From Anniella stebbinsi (lineage: Eukaryota; Chordata; Lepidosauria; Squamata; Anniellidae): a stretch of 64,000 bases of DNA. Under the pieces are notes generated by a model. The model saw only the letters and a list, made by a program, of their open reading frames with translations, did no database searches and was not told the DNA's origin. Shown piece by piece: positions 1 through 11,240 of the stretch. The translations under genes were made by a program, and so were the position numbers. The first letter of the stretch is position 1, and every line of letters begins with the position of its first letter. The stretch spans positions 44,500,001 through 44,564,000 of the forward strand of contig JARDYH010000002.1 of the NCBI GenBank assembly GCA_029215795.1. The letters are read 5' to 3'.

Positions 1-750
1 TGCAGAAAAAAATGAAGAGACTTTTTCTATTTTATGCCAATATAGCCAGTAAACCAGAAATGATTTTTACTGACTATAAATTTGCTAATGGAAAAACCAC
101 ACATCCCAATATGAACAGCATAACTAAGGCTAGAGGTTATTCCTAGAATTTTCTCTGATAAGAAGTAATAAAAATAAGCTTATGAAGAAGTATAGGATGC
201 ATTCATATTTAAATATTTGAAATGGACCTAATATGATGTCCTGTGAAACCAATCAGAGTCTTTTTCTCCTTGAAAGAATAACCCACCTTGATTCCCTGAT
301 TGGTTATTTCACGATAAATAATGCTGACTCTTAATAAAATATATGTTGTCAATATCAGATGGATAAAACTGCATTCAGAGACACGGATTTGTAAACACAT
401 GAATATTTTAGAAACACTGACTGTGATGTGAATGCAATATACTTTTTGAAGCATCTAAAGCAGGATAAGAAAGAAGTCATTATATGTTCAATTCCGCTGG
501 AATTCACTAGCTCTGACTGCTCTGCAAACAAGACAGAGCTGAAGAATACATTAGGCACTCATGGCTCTTTTTATTTCATCCTTAGGTCATTGGGGACTCA
601 GCACATCTGCCAAAGAGACTGTCGATATAGTAGATAGAAAATAGTGAGGACAGTAGCTTGGAATTAATAGATATCGGCCCAGATTGGATGTTATGCTCCC
701 TCTCAGAGAAGCTAATGAAAACTTTGTCCATGTTGTAATACTCCATGCTA
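1..750. other. AT-rich unique sequence
   Basis: No repeat family, exon or RNA gene is recognisable. Open frames are short, overlap on both strands and show no protein-like composition. Confidence 0.5.
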
Positions 751-1360
751 AAGAACATTGGGGCTCTTCTGGATCAGACCAAAATTCTGTTCAGTCATGG
801 AACAGTCCTAGGTCTCCTAGAAAGGGTCCAGTGGGGGGTGGGGTAGGCATAGGATTGTTTGTTTTCCTAGCTACCAGGTTGGAGCCCTGGCTCTGATCTC
901 GTAGCCAGGAAACCATGCTCCCCTCCCCTCCCCCTCATAGTCTGCGCAGAGAAAGCCATGTTGGCTACTTCTCTATGCTAGCAAAATGGAGCACAGAGAT
1001 GGGGAAGAAGGGGATATTCCTGGGTGGGGAAGGGAGGAGATTGGGGCAGAAACCATAGGACAAATCCTATGGCTGCCCCAGCCTCCTTCCCTTCTTTTCC
1101 CTGAAACCACCACTAGACCGGTAAAAACACCTGTTTAGCCAAGGCACCTCTCGTTGTGCATAGGATACTCATAAGCCTTCAAGTTCGGAGGCTCATGAGT
1201 AGCCACTGCACATCCCATAGGCTTGTCCCCTCTGTGGCCAAACAGATGCTCCTATGGGAAGCTCACCAGGAAGCCATGAGCACAATTGTAGCCTCCTGCT
1301 CATGTTGCTGAGCAACTGGGATTAAGAGGCATTCTCCCTTTGATATGGATGCTTTGCCCT
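750..1360 (-). mobile_element. CR1 LINE 3' end, antisense, split
   Basis: The text around 754-785 and 1212-1355 matches the antisense of the same CR1 3' region seen in sense at 36937-37830: the 'gatccag/agaccaa' block, then the block reading as 'gtggccaa..cagatg..gggaagc', then 'tgctcatgtt...gcaactgg'. About 400 bases in the middle (roughly 810-1210) do not fit and look inserted or diverged, including a G/C-rich stretch. Non-coding 3' portion only. Confidence 0.5.
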
Positions 1361-1489
1361 AATGCACATCACTTTACTATTGCTTTCATTGAATCAGATT
1401 TGCCATGTTCATGCAAATTTCTCTGGTTTGGAAATAACCTCTTTGAGCACTATCTCTTTTTGTTTTAACAGCCCTAAATAATTTGGCAA

Positions 1490-1870
1490 CATTTGGCAAC
1501 CTTTTCCACATCACTGGTCACCCCTAACTATAGATCACTTATGAACAAGTTAAAAAGTACTGGTCCCAATACAGTACTTGGGGGGATCCCTCTGCATACA
1601 TCTGGGGGGTCCCCACTGCATACATCCCTCCATTGCAACAACTGTTAATTTTTCCCATTCTCTTCATGTTCTCTAATCATTTATTAGTCCAAAAGAGGAC
1701 CTTATCCCTTCATTCTTTTCATTTATTTCATTTCTATATTGCCCAATAGCCAAAGCTTTCTGGGCTGTTCTCAAAATCAATATTCCATGAGTGCTCAGTT
1801 TGGTCAGGAGACATTGTGAAAGCCTTTTAGAAGTCCAAGTAAAACATGCCTACCAGATCATTGAGAAATA
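1490..1870 (-). repeat. Degenerate LINE-like repeat with an L2-type tail inside
   Basis: This block resembles a widespread antisense LINE region ('acttggggggatccctctgc', 'cctccattgcaacaactg', 'aagccttttagaagtccaag'). Within it, about 1706-1770, lies a short antisense L2-type 3' end ('attgcccaatagcc..agctttctgggc'). The family name of the outer repeat is uncertain. Confidence 0.35.
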
Positions 1871-2984
1871 ATGCCTGTGAACCTTTGGGCCTGTGATCCA
1901 AATCTTCGTGAAATCATGGCATGAGTGAAACTATTAGGTTCTGTCCTGAAATGGTTTGATGGAGAACAACTTCCATCAGAACTCTCTGGTGGAACATGAA
2001 TTTGGAATGGATTTCATAATCCATGGTGGGCATGTGCAGAGAGTCATGAAATGGACTCCATGAATGCTCCTAGGTCTCTAACATGCCTAAGGATGCTTGC
2101 TGTGTGGTGTATCAGATGCTTTGGAGCACATAACAGGGGGTCTATTGCTGCCCAAGAAGGGTCCCTTAGGCAAGGTATCCAATGTACTACTTCATGTTCT
2201 CTAACAGAAAAAGTAGCTGGAGTAACAGAGACACCAGGCATGGAAAGGTAGACACCACATAGCCAGGGACAATCTCATCTCTCCATCACCGACCTTTCAT
2301 GTATTTCAGGGACCTGCTAGAAAGCAGCAGTGGGTTTGCTCCGGAAATACTTAAGTCCCAACACATGATATGGTTGTGTCCCAGATTTCTGTTCCTTGTT
2401 CTCAAGGAAAACCTCCACACCACTTTCCAACAATTTCTTGACACAATTATTATAGTAATTGTTCCTTTATTTCTATGTGTTTTGCATCTGTGGATATTCC
2501 TTCTATATTGACTTCAGAAATTTTATCTCATCTTTTGTACCTTTTGAGGTAGCTAACAAAGTCAGAAAAATGATGTAACAAAATAATCCTAAAACATAAT
2601 AAAGCAACCGTGAAAAAGCAGCAAACCCAGCAGAGAAAATAGCAGCAGGAAATAAGCCATAGACCCCTCCATAGCCTCAGAGCAACCTCAGAAAATGCCC
2701 TGATACATATCCTTTCAGCTGGAGTTCTCACCTCTGCAGAAGACGACACTTTGAAAGAAGCAATCCATGAATATCTCAATGAGAGGTCATACTGAGAAGT
2801 GAACAGAGCATAGGTTATGTGAGGCACTGAAGAATGGAGTGAATATGACTATCTGCAGTACAGGTGCAAATGGGTAAAATATGTATGTTAGCTTCTTCTA
2901 CTGGACGATTTGTGAAGAAGATTAAGGGTCCATCTAAACACTCTCGTATTTATGCAAACTGGAGCTCCTGTCCTGCAGGTATGG
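1871..2984. other. No recognised feature
   Basis: No repeat or exon is recognised. A 99-residue minus-strand open frame at 2528-2827 has a hydrophobic Cys/Leu-rich middle but no splice context or family resemblance, and I treat it as chance. Confidence 0.4.
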
Positions 2985-3077
2985 ATGGCCCAGATTCGGA
3001 TTGGGATCATGGTACTTTGAGAGAGGAGGGTTTAAGTTTCCCCTTACCCATTTCATCCCATAATGCCACTTCCCTCT

Positions 3078-3111
<34 letters not shown>

Positions 3112-3280
3112 ATGCATGTGTGCATGTATGTGGGAGTGTTTGGGGAAAAAAGAAGAAAACCTCCACTGATTCCATGAAGATGCCTTTTTTACTATGATTT
3201 TTAATGTGGAATTTTAGGATAAAAATTGGGGAGGGCGCTGATCCTCTTGAGGCACCACAGTCCCAATCTGAACTAGGGCC
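2985..3280. repeat. Possible inverted-repeat element around a TG microsatellite
   Basis: The sequence at about 2985-3025 reappears in inverted, diverged form at about 3235-3277; both contain a 'gattggga..tggt' core. The arms flank a (TG)n(CG)n tract at 3075-3117. It may be an old MITE; no target duplication was found. Confidence 0.3.
3075..3117. repeat. (TG)n(CG)n microsatellite
   Basis: A run of TG dinucleotides passes into alternating CG/CA. This is alternating purine-pyrimidine DNA of the kind that can adopt the Z-form. Confidence 0.9.
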
Positions 3281-3291
3281 ATGCACATGCA

Positions 3292-3292
3292 T

Positions 3293-3323
<31 letters not shown>

Positions 3324-3560
3324 TATATTCATTTATTACATTTATTTCCTGCCTTTTTCCCTCCAAGGAATCCCAGATGGCATACATAATCCTCCTCCTC
3401 CCCATTTTTATCCTCAGAACAATGACCCTGTGAAGGAGGTTGGGCTGGGAGTCAGTGACTGGCCCAAAGTCACCCAGTGAGCTTCCATGGCCGAGTGGGG
3501 ACTAGAACCATGATCTCCCAACTCCCAGTCCAACACTCCAGACACAACATCACACTTACA
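3292..3560 (-). mobile_element. tRNA-derived SINE with (ATTT)n tail, antisense
   Basis: In the minus sense this reads as a SINE with a tRNA-like head (anomalous B-box region near 3500-3520), a body with 'actgggtgactttgggcca', and a tail ending in AAAT repeats (3292-3334 on the plus strand). A sense copy of the same family lies at 51660-51845. Confidence 0.65.
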
Positions 3561-3759
3561 CCATTACAATCTTGCAATGCTTGCAGGAATGTAGGGGAAA
3601 TAGCTGCATTATGCAATATTAGGAGAACATTTAGTTTGGCCCAAGTCAACAAGATTAAGGCCATTCTTAAAGGTGGCTAAAAATGAGTTGAAATAAATAA
3701 ATAAAATAAAACATAATTCCTGTATCTTATCAAGGCAATTGGAATGGCACCAGATACAA

Positions 3760-3930
3760 CGTCATTGTTATTCTTTGTCTTGTGATTTGACCATTTTTAT
3801 TTTAAAAAAAAATAGTTTTATGGTTTTTAATTTGCATTGTTGTGGTTTTACATTTTGTAGGCAACTCAGGGAATTTGCTGAAGGGCAGGATATAAGTCCC
3901 TCAAACAAATAATTAAAAATTATATGATAT
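3760..3930 (+). mobile_element. L2-type LINE 3' tail
   Basis: T-rich 3' UTR-like sequence leads to 'ctgaagggcaggatataag' followed by AAAT/AAAC-rich sequence. This matches the general form of L2-type 3' ends elsewhere in the window. No coding part remains. Confidence 0.4.
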
Positions 3931-4133
3931 TCATGTGGCAATCCATTTAGATGTGACATGGGAATACTTCAGCAATAAAAGCAAACAGGACTCAAGGATT
4001 CTTTGGGCTAATGTACACCTTTGAAAGAAGGGGAGGAGGTGAAGGGGATGTTTTATATCAGATTGGGTGTTGGTGGTGAAGGAGTGGACAAAGTAGAGTG
4101 TTTTCTTAATAGAGAATAAAAGCTAATAGCAAG

Positions 4134-4585
4134 TAGGGGTCTGCACGTCAAAAATATCATCGTTTATCGTTATCGTCATTTCAGACCCAAAAAAAAAAAC
4201 CCATCTTCTTTCATATCATAGGTGAACCGTATCGTCTTCACGATAATTATCGTGAAAAACCGATATTTTTTGCAGCCCTATTTTTTTTAAAAAAAATGCC
4301 TATAACTTCTGATTTTTAAAATTTAGAGGCTTGAAACATGGTCACAGTGCTTCTGGGGTATGCCTAAGTATGTGTATGAAATTTGAGATCGATCCCTCCA
4401 ACCCTTGATTTTATATGAATTTTTTAAAGATCGTTTCTGTTCTGACAGGTCTGTATGAATGTACGTGGTGAGTTGTCATTTTGATCTGTCAGAACTGAAA
4501 TGATCTTTAATAAATTCATATAAAATCAAGGGTTGGAGGGATCGATCTCAAATTTGGCACATATGTAGCACCAAAATGCTTTACC
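4134..4585 (+). mobile_element. Left part of a hAT-type element, TAGGGGTGTGCAC family
   Basis: It starts with TAGGGGTCTGCACG, close to the ends of the elements at 30934 and 39310. Subterminal DNA is full of ATCG/TATCG motifs and a perfect 14-bp palindrome, ACGATAATTATCGT, at 4240-4253. The same sequence appears inverted at the right end of the 24635-25594 element. No right terminus or target duplication is visible, so the copy is 3' truncated. Confidence 0.6.
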
Positions 4586-5131
4586 ATTGTGGCTTAGTGT
4601 GTCATCTGAACAGGATCAGAGTTTGCATTGCCTAGTTAACCAAGGTCACTTCTCGACAGAGAATATCTGCTTCCCTTTTTTAGAAAACAACAACAACAAA
4701 ATGTGCCTTAAAATTCAGTCATCTATTCTTTGTGTTGCCATTGCATATACAATTATACTATCTTTTATTCAGGGGTCCCAATTTATCTTAAAATAGGATA
4801 CTTGCTTACTGCATTTAAAGGCATTTCAAGGAGAGGAAAATGCCTGCAAGTAGGAATTTCATGCGCACAGCTGGAGCTTTCTTTGACTCAACAACATGCA
4901 CTGCAGAAGAAACAAGCTACCCATTTTTCAAACTGAACAGTGACTTCCTACAGTGAAACTAGAAAAAAAAACTGTGGCCGCATGTACATATCCTGCCCTC
5001 ATAGCTGTTAAAATTGCATCTTTATTTTTCACATGGTTCAAGTTCTATCTGGCAAATGGGGGAAAATTGTTAATAGTTGACAACCTTGAATGGACAAATC
5101 TGTCAGTTTTGCTTTGTCCCACATTTGATTT

Positions 5132-5133
<2 letters not shown>
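4586..5133. other. No recognised feature
   Basis: AT-rich sequence with short chance frames. Confidence 0.4.
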
Positions 5134-5167
<34 letters not shown>

Positions 5168-5168
5168 A
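5134..5168. repeat. (AAAT)n microsatellite
   Basis: Uninterrupted TAAA/AAAT tetranucleotides, possibly the tail of an eroded LINE or SINE. Confidence 0.9.
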
Positions 5169-5250
5169 TCTCAAGTTCTTTCTACTCCAAATATGAAGAA
5201 ATTTAATATGTATTGAATTTTTATAAAAATAAATTGAAATGAAATTCTAC

Positions 5251-5440
5251 TGATGGCATGGCTGGGGCCATGGCTCTGTAGAGCACATGCTTTGCATGCA
5301 GAAGGCCCCAGGTTCAATTCCTGGCATCTCCAGGTAGGGTGAGGGAGGGAAGCTGTCAGTCAGTGTTGACAATACTTGGCTTGATAGACGAACTATTGGC
5401 AGCTCCATGTGTTCCTCTGCTCCTAAGACCAAGAAGCAAC
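5251..5440 (+). mobile_element. tRNA-derived SINE
   Basis: The head is tRNA-like: an A-box-like segment near 5271-5285 and a B box GGTTCAATTCC at 5311-5321. The body continues with 'ctggcatctccagg' and a region ending in 'cagctccatgtg'. It is a different family from the SINE at 3292. A diverged relative lies at 26915-27110. Confidence 0.7.
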
Positions 5441-5514
5441 AAGCAACAAACATATAGGGATTGTATGTCATCAAGTCAACCTGCTTGTTCTATGAAACAA
5501 AATAACTTTTGATC

Positions 5515-5734
5515 CAGTAGAGGTTGGTGGCTCTGATTTCAGTGGGTCTATAAATCCATTCAGGTTTTCATCCAGAACCAGCCAGAATTCTAAAGGAGCT
5601 ATCCAATGTGCTGAATCCTAGCCCCCAAATAAGTTCAGCACCTTAGATGGCTCCTTTAGAGTTCTGTCTGGCTCTGACTGAAACCCAGAATGGATTCACA
5701 GACCCACCAAATTCGGAGCTACCAGCCACCACTG
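5515..5734. mobile_element. Palindromic hAT MITE, CAGTAG..CACTG
   Basis: The two halves are inverted repeats of each other (GGTTGGTGGCTC at the left, GAGCTACCAGCC at the right). The element is flanked by 8-bp sequences TTTTGATC (5507-5514) and TTTTGACC (5735-5742), 7 of 8 identical, as expected of a hAT target duplication. A second copy is at 45751-45964. No coding capacity. Confidence 0.75.
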
Positions 5735-5759
5735 TTTTGACCACCAAAAGTATTCCACT

Positions 5760-6400
5760 TCCTGAGTATAAATCTCCGGAGGTGAAAGTCAAGCTCATCA
5801 CCTCATTATTATGAAGAGTTTCACGTTAGTGAAAACCAAGGAGCAGAATGAACATTAAAGATTCATCAAAAAATCCCATGATTATTTAAAGAGTAACTGA
5901 CCATACATTGCAATGTAATTAGTCATTGGTATAAAGAAAATGACCCTTTTTCTACCACATTGCTCAGTTTAATAGCAGCCATTGAGGATGTTTTTCTTCA
6001 TGATGTACTATTACTGACTTTGACTATTGAGCTCAGGGTTGATTAAGAAAATTACAGCCGTTTGGATTCATAATAATTGGATTAATGTTGCTGCTGGTAA
6101 TAGGATACATGCATGTGAAGGCACACCTTCAACCCATGTAAAATAATCCCTCAAGTAAATCTTAAGAAACTGCTGATGAAATGAAATTTTACCATAGCAT
6201 TATCACAGTTTATGGTGGGGGGAGGGAATAATTCAAACCTTGCTTTTCAATCCTTTTTTTATCAGCCCTGACGTTGTGTGGAAATTGGTGTAAAACCTAA
6301 AGACCTTTGTAGAATTATTATTTTATTATACTTGAATCACCATTAATTATTTTATTTTAACACCTTCGATGTAGCATTGTCTAATGGGCTCAGAATCTCA
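5760..6400. promoter_or_regulatory. Candidate conserved non-coding block
   Basis: Repeat-free AT-rich DNA with several TAATTA/ATTA homeodomain-like cores and other short motifs. This is the texture of deeply conserved vertebrate enhancers. It is a guess from composition only; conservation cannot be seen from one sequence. Confidence 0.25.
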
Positions 6401-6709
6401 TTCAGCCAAAATAGAGCCCTTTCTCTCTCCCTTTAAATAGAGCCATTTAAAACTAACTGCTTCAACGGAGCAGCAGGATGTTGAGAACCCCTTCCCCACA
6501 ACTGTCTGCTCACCAAACTCCCATCTCTACTCTTCTTTACTCAGAATAGTCCCTTGCTATCTTATGGTTGCCTTTGAACTCCTAGGAGCTGGGCTCCAGC
6601 ATCTTATCTGCTGCACCACCACTATGCTGATCGTTCCGCAAACTTGGTAGCTCTGTGCTATCACACTAGGTTGCAGCACTGTTCTGCCTCAACATCTAGC
6701 CAGTTGAGC

Positions 6710-7058
6710 TAGGGTGGCCATGTGTCCTCTTTTAACAAGGATGGTCCTCTATTAGAAGGGCTGCCAGTGGCGTGGCCTATATTTTGAGCATATTTGAAAG
6801 ACTGTTAAATCTAAGTCTGGTGTAAGATAAAGAGCCTTTGGAAGGAAGAGCTGAGCCTTGTAGTTGCCTATGAACAGCATGCAGACCGAGTAAAGTAGAT
6901 CACTGGTTCTGCACTATGGTGAGATGTACTGTATTTCTATTTAAATTATAATATTGATTTCTAAATTTTCATCTATACATATAAATAAGCTCATGCAGTT
7001 TTTTGGAAATACATGACATCTTTGTCTTCTTATTTTGAGTGATGTGTGTCCTCTTTTT
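6710..7058. mobile_element. hAT-like MITE, TAGGGTGGCCA family
   Basis: It begins with TAGGGTGGCCATGTGTCCTC at 6710. The interior (about 6860-6990) is the reverse complement of the interior of the element at 33246-33425 (shared 'gagatgtact..atttctattta' block). It ends near 'gtgtcctctttttgg'. A third fragment is at 8196-8295. Confidence 0.5.
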
Positions 7059-7099
7059 GGGGGGCAATTTACACAAGTGTCCACCCCCAGCTGACTCTA

Positions 7100-7238
7100 G
7101 CCCTTTCTACACCATAGGGATTGTAGAGGGAGGGAGGGAGGGAGGGAGGGCAATCCCGGATGTACCTAATACACACCATTGGTGCACAAGGACCAGCCGG
7201 GGGCTATCCCAGGCAAACAGCCTGGTGTAGAAATGGCT
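7100..7238. mobile_element. MITE with CCCTTTCTACACCA ends
   Basis: The left end GCCCTTTCTACACCA and right end TGGTGTAGAAATGGC are imperfect inverted repeats. The element holds a (GGGA)n tract at about 7128-7150. A close relative is at 26224-26427, and longer relatives are at 23349-23826 and 30156-30442. Confidence 0.55.
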
Positions 7239-8195
7239 TAAGGGCCAGTCTTGGCACACCAGGTCCTATAAGGGCCAGACCACAGAGCTTGCTCCACTAG
7301 AGTAACTTGTCTCTATTGCTAGCTCCTGCTTCTTTTGCCAACTCCCGCATGCTAGGACAAGCAGAAATGGCTATTGCAGTGGAAGATAGGGAGGACAAGG
7401 CTAGTTCCCAGTACCAGAATCTGCCCCCCACCCCCAAGATAGACAGCCTGTCCTTCATCCTATTGTTTATTGTAGCTTTTTTTAAAAAACGGTAATAGAC
7501 AAGGGTTTCACTATTCAAACTTTGATTTTAATCAGATTACTGATCCCTGGTTACAGGTAATGCTAATATATAGGCAGAATTCCTCTTAATATCTTTCACC
7601 GCCTATGTCTTAAATACAAAGCTAAAGAATGCAGCAAGTTTGTCTTACACTTTATGGTAAAACTACTCGAAAATTCTCTATCCAGCATACATTTCACTAT
7701 AGCTGAAGCAGTATTCCACATCAGATGTGAGCCTTCTTCAGTGTATTTCAGTGCCTCCTTCGGTGTGGATAGACTCTCTGTCTTTTCTACGATGTACAAT
7801 CTAAAACCCCATATTTATTAATAAATAAGGCAATGTTCAATCTTTTGATTAACCAAAAACCTTGCTACATAAATGTGAAGATGTCACAGGTGCTGAGTAT
7901 AAGTGATTTCTTTTCCTTAGCAGAAAGATCCATTCACCCCAGGATCCACCGAGGCAGAAAATCCAATATTGCAAGATGATCCATTTGGCTACCAAAGCAT
8001 CTCTATAGTGAAGAAGCTTCTATATCCTGTAAAAATTGTTCAATTGTTCAATTCATTTATGCTCTTTTGTGGACCTATTGTTTGTCTTAAGTCACAAAAA
8101 CATTCTAGCATCTAAAAAGGCAAAGTTACAAGCATAGTGCAATTTATTAATTGGGTGCCAACTTACCCATTATCAAAAATGAAAAGAAAAAAGAA
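7239..8195. other. No recognised feature
   Basis: Unique-looking sequence. Several 60-73-residue open frames overlap on both strands and are not protein-like. Confidence 0.4.
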
Positions 8196-8295
8196 GACAC
8201 ATAATTACATATGCTAATTTATATGTATGGATGCAAATCAAGAAAAAATATTGCAATTTAAATAGAACTATAATACATTTTAATATTGTAGGGAA
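8196..8295. mobile_element. Fragment of TAGGGTGGCCA-family MITE
   Basis: The 'catatgctaatttatatgtat' region followed by 'atttaaatagaactataata' matches the interior of the elements at 6710 and 33246. Both ends are missing. Confidence 0.4.
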
Positions 8296-8850
8296 GCTGT
8301 GACCAAGTGTGTGTTTGCTCATTCTGCTGTCTAGGTTCTAACTATTGGTGGGCATCTTCAAGACCCCTGCCTCCTTATCTTATAATGGAGCTGGGACAGG
8401 AGAAATGGAACATGTGTGTGCAGCCATTGAACATCTACTGCTGTGGACATACAGTGGGGTAGAACTGTTGTATGTGGACTTCTTGGGCAATATTAGATCA
8501 GGCTGCAATACTAAATGATTTTTTTTTATTTTACTTTATTCATCAAGACTCATCATTTTGAAGATAACCATTTATTAACCATGATCATGAAGAGTGGAGC
8601 CTTCATGTTTGGGGGCAGCATACTTTAAATGCAATATTGTATTTATAGTTATTATATTTATCATTTGCTTTTTCACATATATATTCATTAACGTTACATC
8701 AATTAACTTTTTATTTCAAAAAATCTAGCTGCAACCCTAATTTTATCCCTTTTGCATCTACACATGCAATGTTTATGAGATGAAGATACTAAAAAGGGGA
8801 GAAAAAAAGGAAATAAAGCAAATCAAAAGAAAATAGAAATACTCTTGGCA
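8296..8850. other. No recognised feature
   Basis: AT-rich sequence with short homopolymer runs and no gene-like signal. Confidence 0.4.
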
Positions 8851-8854
8851 TGTG

Positions 8855-9600
8855 GTTTGTTTGCCCAGGTTAATGATATTCAGCCTGTTCTGGAAGGGGT
8901 GCATTTTCTCTAAAGGGTCAGGTTACAGTTTTGGATGCTTATTGATCCAGGCTCAAAGTTATTTTTCATTATATTTGGCTAATACACCAACCTTGCCTGG
9001 ATGGAGATGTAGCTTGGCTACAGTCAACCATTATTAACTGGGGCTAGATAATTCAATTATATTATGCCAGTTATTTATGGTGATGCTCACTTCCAGTCTG
9101 TTTCTGGGTTCAGTTCAAACTTTTGCTCTCTAAAGTCTGAAAAACTTGGGACCAGGGTACATGAAAGATGGCCTTGTCCCATATATTCTACCTGAATCCT
9201 GAAGTCTTCTCCAAACCTCTGCTCTAGATGCCCCTGCCAAATGGTGTGCTCCTATCAGCGAGAGGACCTTTTCAATGATAGCATCCGGATTATGTGGAAT
9301 GCCCTCTCCAGAGACACTTGGCTGGTACCTTTTGAATGGCCATTTTGTTCAAAGGTCAAGACGTTTAAAAATTCTCCCAGACCTTTCAAGATCAGTGATC
9401 TTAACTTTTTATCCACTACTTATATGTTCTGTATTATTCATTGTGAAACTGATTTGCTAACAATACTATGCTTCTGTTTGTTGTTTTAGGGTTATTGCAT
9501 TTTAATACTGTCTTTGATTATTTTATTCTTGTGAACTGACCAGAGCTGACACTGTTATTGGACTATATAAATCAATGAGTAAATAAATACATAAAACATC
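8855..9600 (+). pseudogene. Degenerate L2-type LINE, ORF2 C-terminus and 3' UTR
   Basis: Conceptual translation in shifting frames recalls the L2 ORF2 region after the reverse transcriptase: near 8870-8950 a 'QPVLEGVHF'-like segment, then 'LGPGYMKDGLVPYI' near 9150-9190, then 'ISERTFSMIASGLCGM' near 9258-9303 and 'KVKTF' near 9355. A T-rich 3' UTR and an AATAAATA tail (to 9600) follow. Stops and frameshifts show that it is long dead. The intact protein would be an endonuclease-reverse transcriptase for target-primed integration. The same region is much better preserved on the minus strand at 52765-53580. Confidence 0.55.
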
Positions 9601-9865
9601 CTCAGTTTCATGAGCAAATCAAGCATGAATATGTCCTTATAGTCACTGAACTGCCAAACCCATGGTGCAGCATGACTACAAGTAAAGCACGAATCTGTAA
9701 AATATTAGGGGCCTTGATAGAAATGAGCAATTTATTGATACTGCAAGATTAGCCACACAAATGGAAATGCTCAGAATTTTAATTAGCATACATAGTTTTC
9801 CATAAATATTTCTCCCATGGCAATCTGCTTTTAGAAACGTTTTTTAAGAAAGGAATAAGAACTGG
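9601..9865. other. No recognised feature
   Basis: Unique-looking AT-rich spacer. Confidence 0.4.
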
Positions 9866-10570
9866 GCATGTTTAGTCTGGAGAAAGAAGATTGAGGGGAG
9901 ACATGATTAGGGTGACCATATGGAAAGGAGGACAGAGCTCCTGTATCTTTAACAGTTGTATAGAAAGGGGAATCTCAGCAGGTGTCATTTGTATGCATGC
10001 AGAACCTGGTGAAATCCCCCCCCCCTCCATTGCAACAGTTAAAGCTGCAGGAGTTATACTAGAGTGAGCATATACAAAAGAGGGCAGAGCTCCTGCAGCT
10101 TTAACTGCCATGATGAAGAGAGAATTTCAGCAGGTGCTGCATGCATACAAATGGCACCTGCTGAAATTCCCTCTTCAATACAACCCTTAAAGGTACATGA
10201 GCATTGCCCACCTTTTCATATGGTCACCCTAGACATGATAGCACTCTTCAAGTACTTGAAAGGTTGTCACACAGAGGAGGGACAGGAGCTCTTCTAGATC
10301 ATCCCAGAGTGCAGAACACAGAATAATGGGCTCAAGTTACAGGAAGCCAGATTCTGGCTGGACATCAGGAAAAACTTCCTGACTGTTAGAGCAGTACTCC
10401 AATGGAACCAATGACCTAGAGAGGTGGTGGGCTCTCCCACTGGAGGCATTCAAGAGGCAGCTGGACAGCCATCTGTCAGGGATGCTTTAAGGTGGATTCC
10501 TGAATTGAGAAGGGGGTTGGACTCGATGGCCTTATAGGCCCCTTCCGATTCTACTACTCTATGATTCTAT
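9866..10570 (+). mobile_element. CR1 LINE 3' end, interrupted by a hAT MITE
   Basis: From 'aactgggcatgtttag' to the terminal 'ctctatgattctat' this is a clear CR1 3' region (including 'gaaaaacttcctgactgtta' and 'ttggactcgatggcctta'). It is 5' truncated and non-coding. The MITE at 9908-10231 sits inside it; removing that element and one target copy restores a continuous CR1 sequence. Confidence 0.85.
9908..10231. mobile_element. hAT MITE TAGGGTGACCATATG with 8-bp TSD
   Basis: Perfect terminal TAGGGTGACCATATG/CATATGGTCACCCTA. The inverted arms extend roughly 95 bp. The 8-bp target duplication GACATGAT is exact (9900-9907 and 10232-10239). A third TIR-like copy (TAGAGTGAGCATATAC) lies in the middle, so the element is internally duplicated. 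It is non-autonomous. A sister copy is at 37388-37707, also inside a CR1. Confidence 0.9.
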
Positions 10571-10919
10571 ACAATTTTTTTGGTATTGGGTCCTCTGCTT
10601 CCCTAGCACTTTGATCTGATTCCTTTTGATTTTGTATTTTGCCCTCTGACTTGGTGCTTCTTTTCCTTCTTTTCTTTTCCAGTTTGGCATTATGACATGC
10701 ATGCAGGAGTGCTGCTCCCCAAGTCGATTATTATGCTGTTCATTCAGCTCTCCTGAATAAACTAGTGGCACTCTGTTTGTCATGAACAGCACAATATCTG
10801 GCATAATAGAGTCTGAGGTGGCAAGGGAGTACTTCTTGTTCAGAGTATTTAAGAGGCATAAATGCATAAGCATTTTCAGCTGAGAGAAATTATGAAACAA
10901 AATTGTCCCTTGATGTCCT
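10571..10919. other. No recognised feature
   Basis: A 113-residue minus-strand open frame covers much of this block, but its composition is not distinctive and I consider it chance. Confidence 0.35.
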
Positions 10920-11240
10920 GCGAAAGTATTTTATTTCCCCGCTGGAGTCATTCTTTTAGAAAACCGTTTCAGCTTTTTCCTCCAGGGTTTGGTTCCACAG
11001 AGCGACATTAGGTCAGTTTGCCATAACATTCATTTTCCCTGAGCAGCCTCTTGCCAGGTGACCCATCAGAACACTGCCGCCCTTAATGAGGGTGTTATGG
11101 TTTTGTTTTAGCTCCTGCCAGGAGGGAAATGTAATAGAGTGAAGACAAAAGGTTCGTTCTCTGGAGTCATTGATTTATTATAGCATGGGTTTTCACAGGT
11201 GATAGCTGCATTGAGAGCTACTGGCAATATCGTGATGGTA
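10920..11240. promoter_or_regulatory. Candidate conserved non-coding block
   Basis: Repeat-free sequence of balanced composition with compact motif-like text such as 'cttaatgagggtgttatgg' and 'ggagtcattgatttattata'. It is proposed only because it differs from the transposon-rich surroundings. Confidence 0.25.

Noticed and set aside
3053..3292. Minus-strand frame with a His/Thr run
   Set aside because: The run is encoded by the TG/CA microsatellite; the rest is within an inverted repeat.
5251..5330. A genuine tRNA gene at the A/B-box-like head
   Set aside because: The cloverleaf is incomplete, and a SINE body follows that recurs at 26915.
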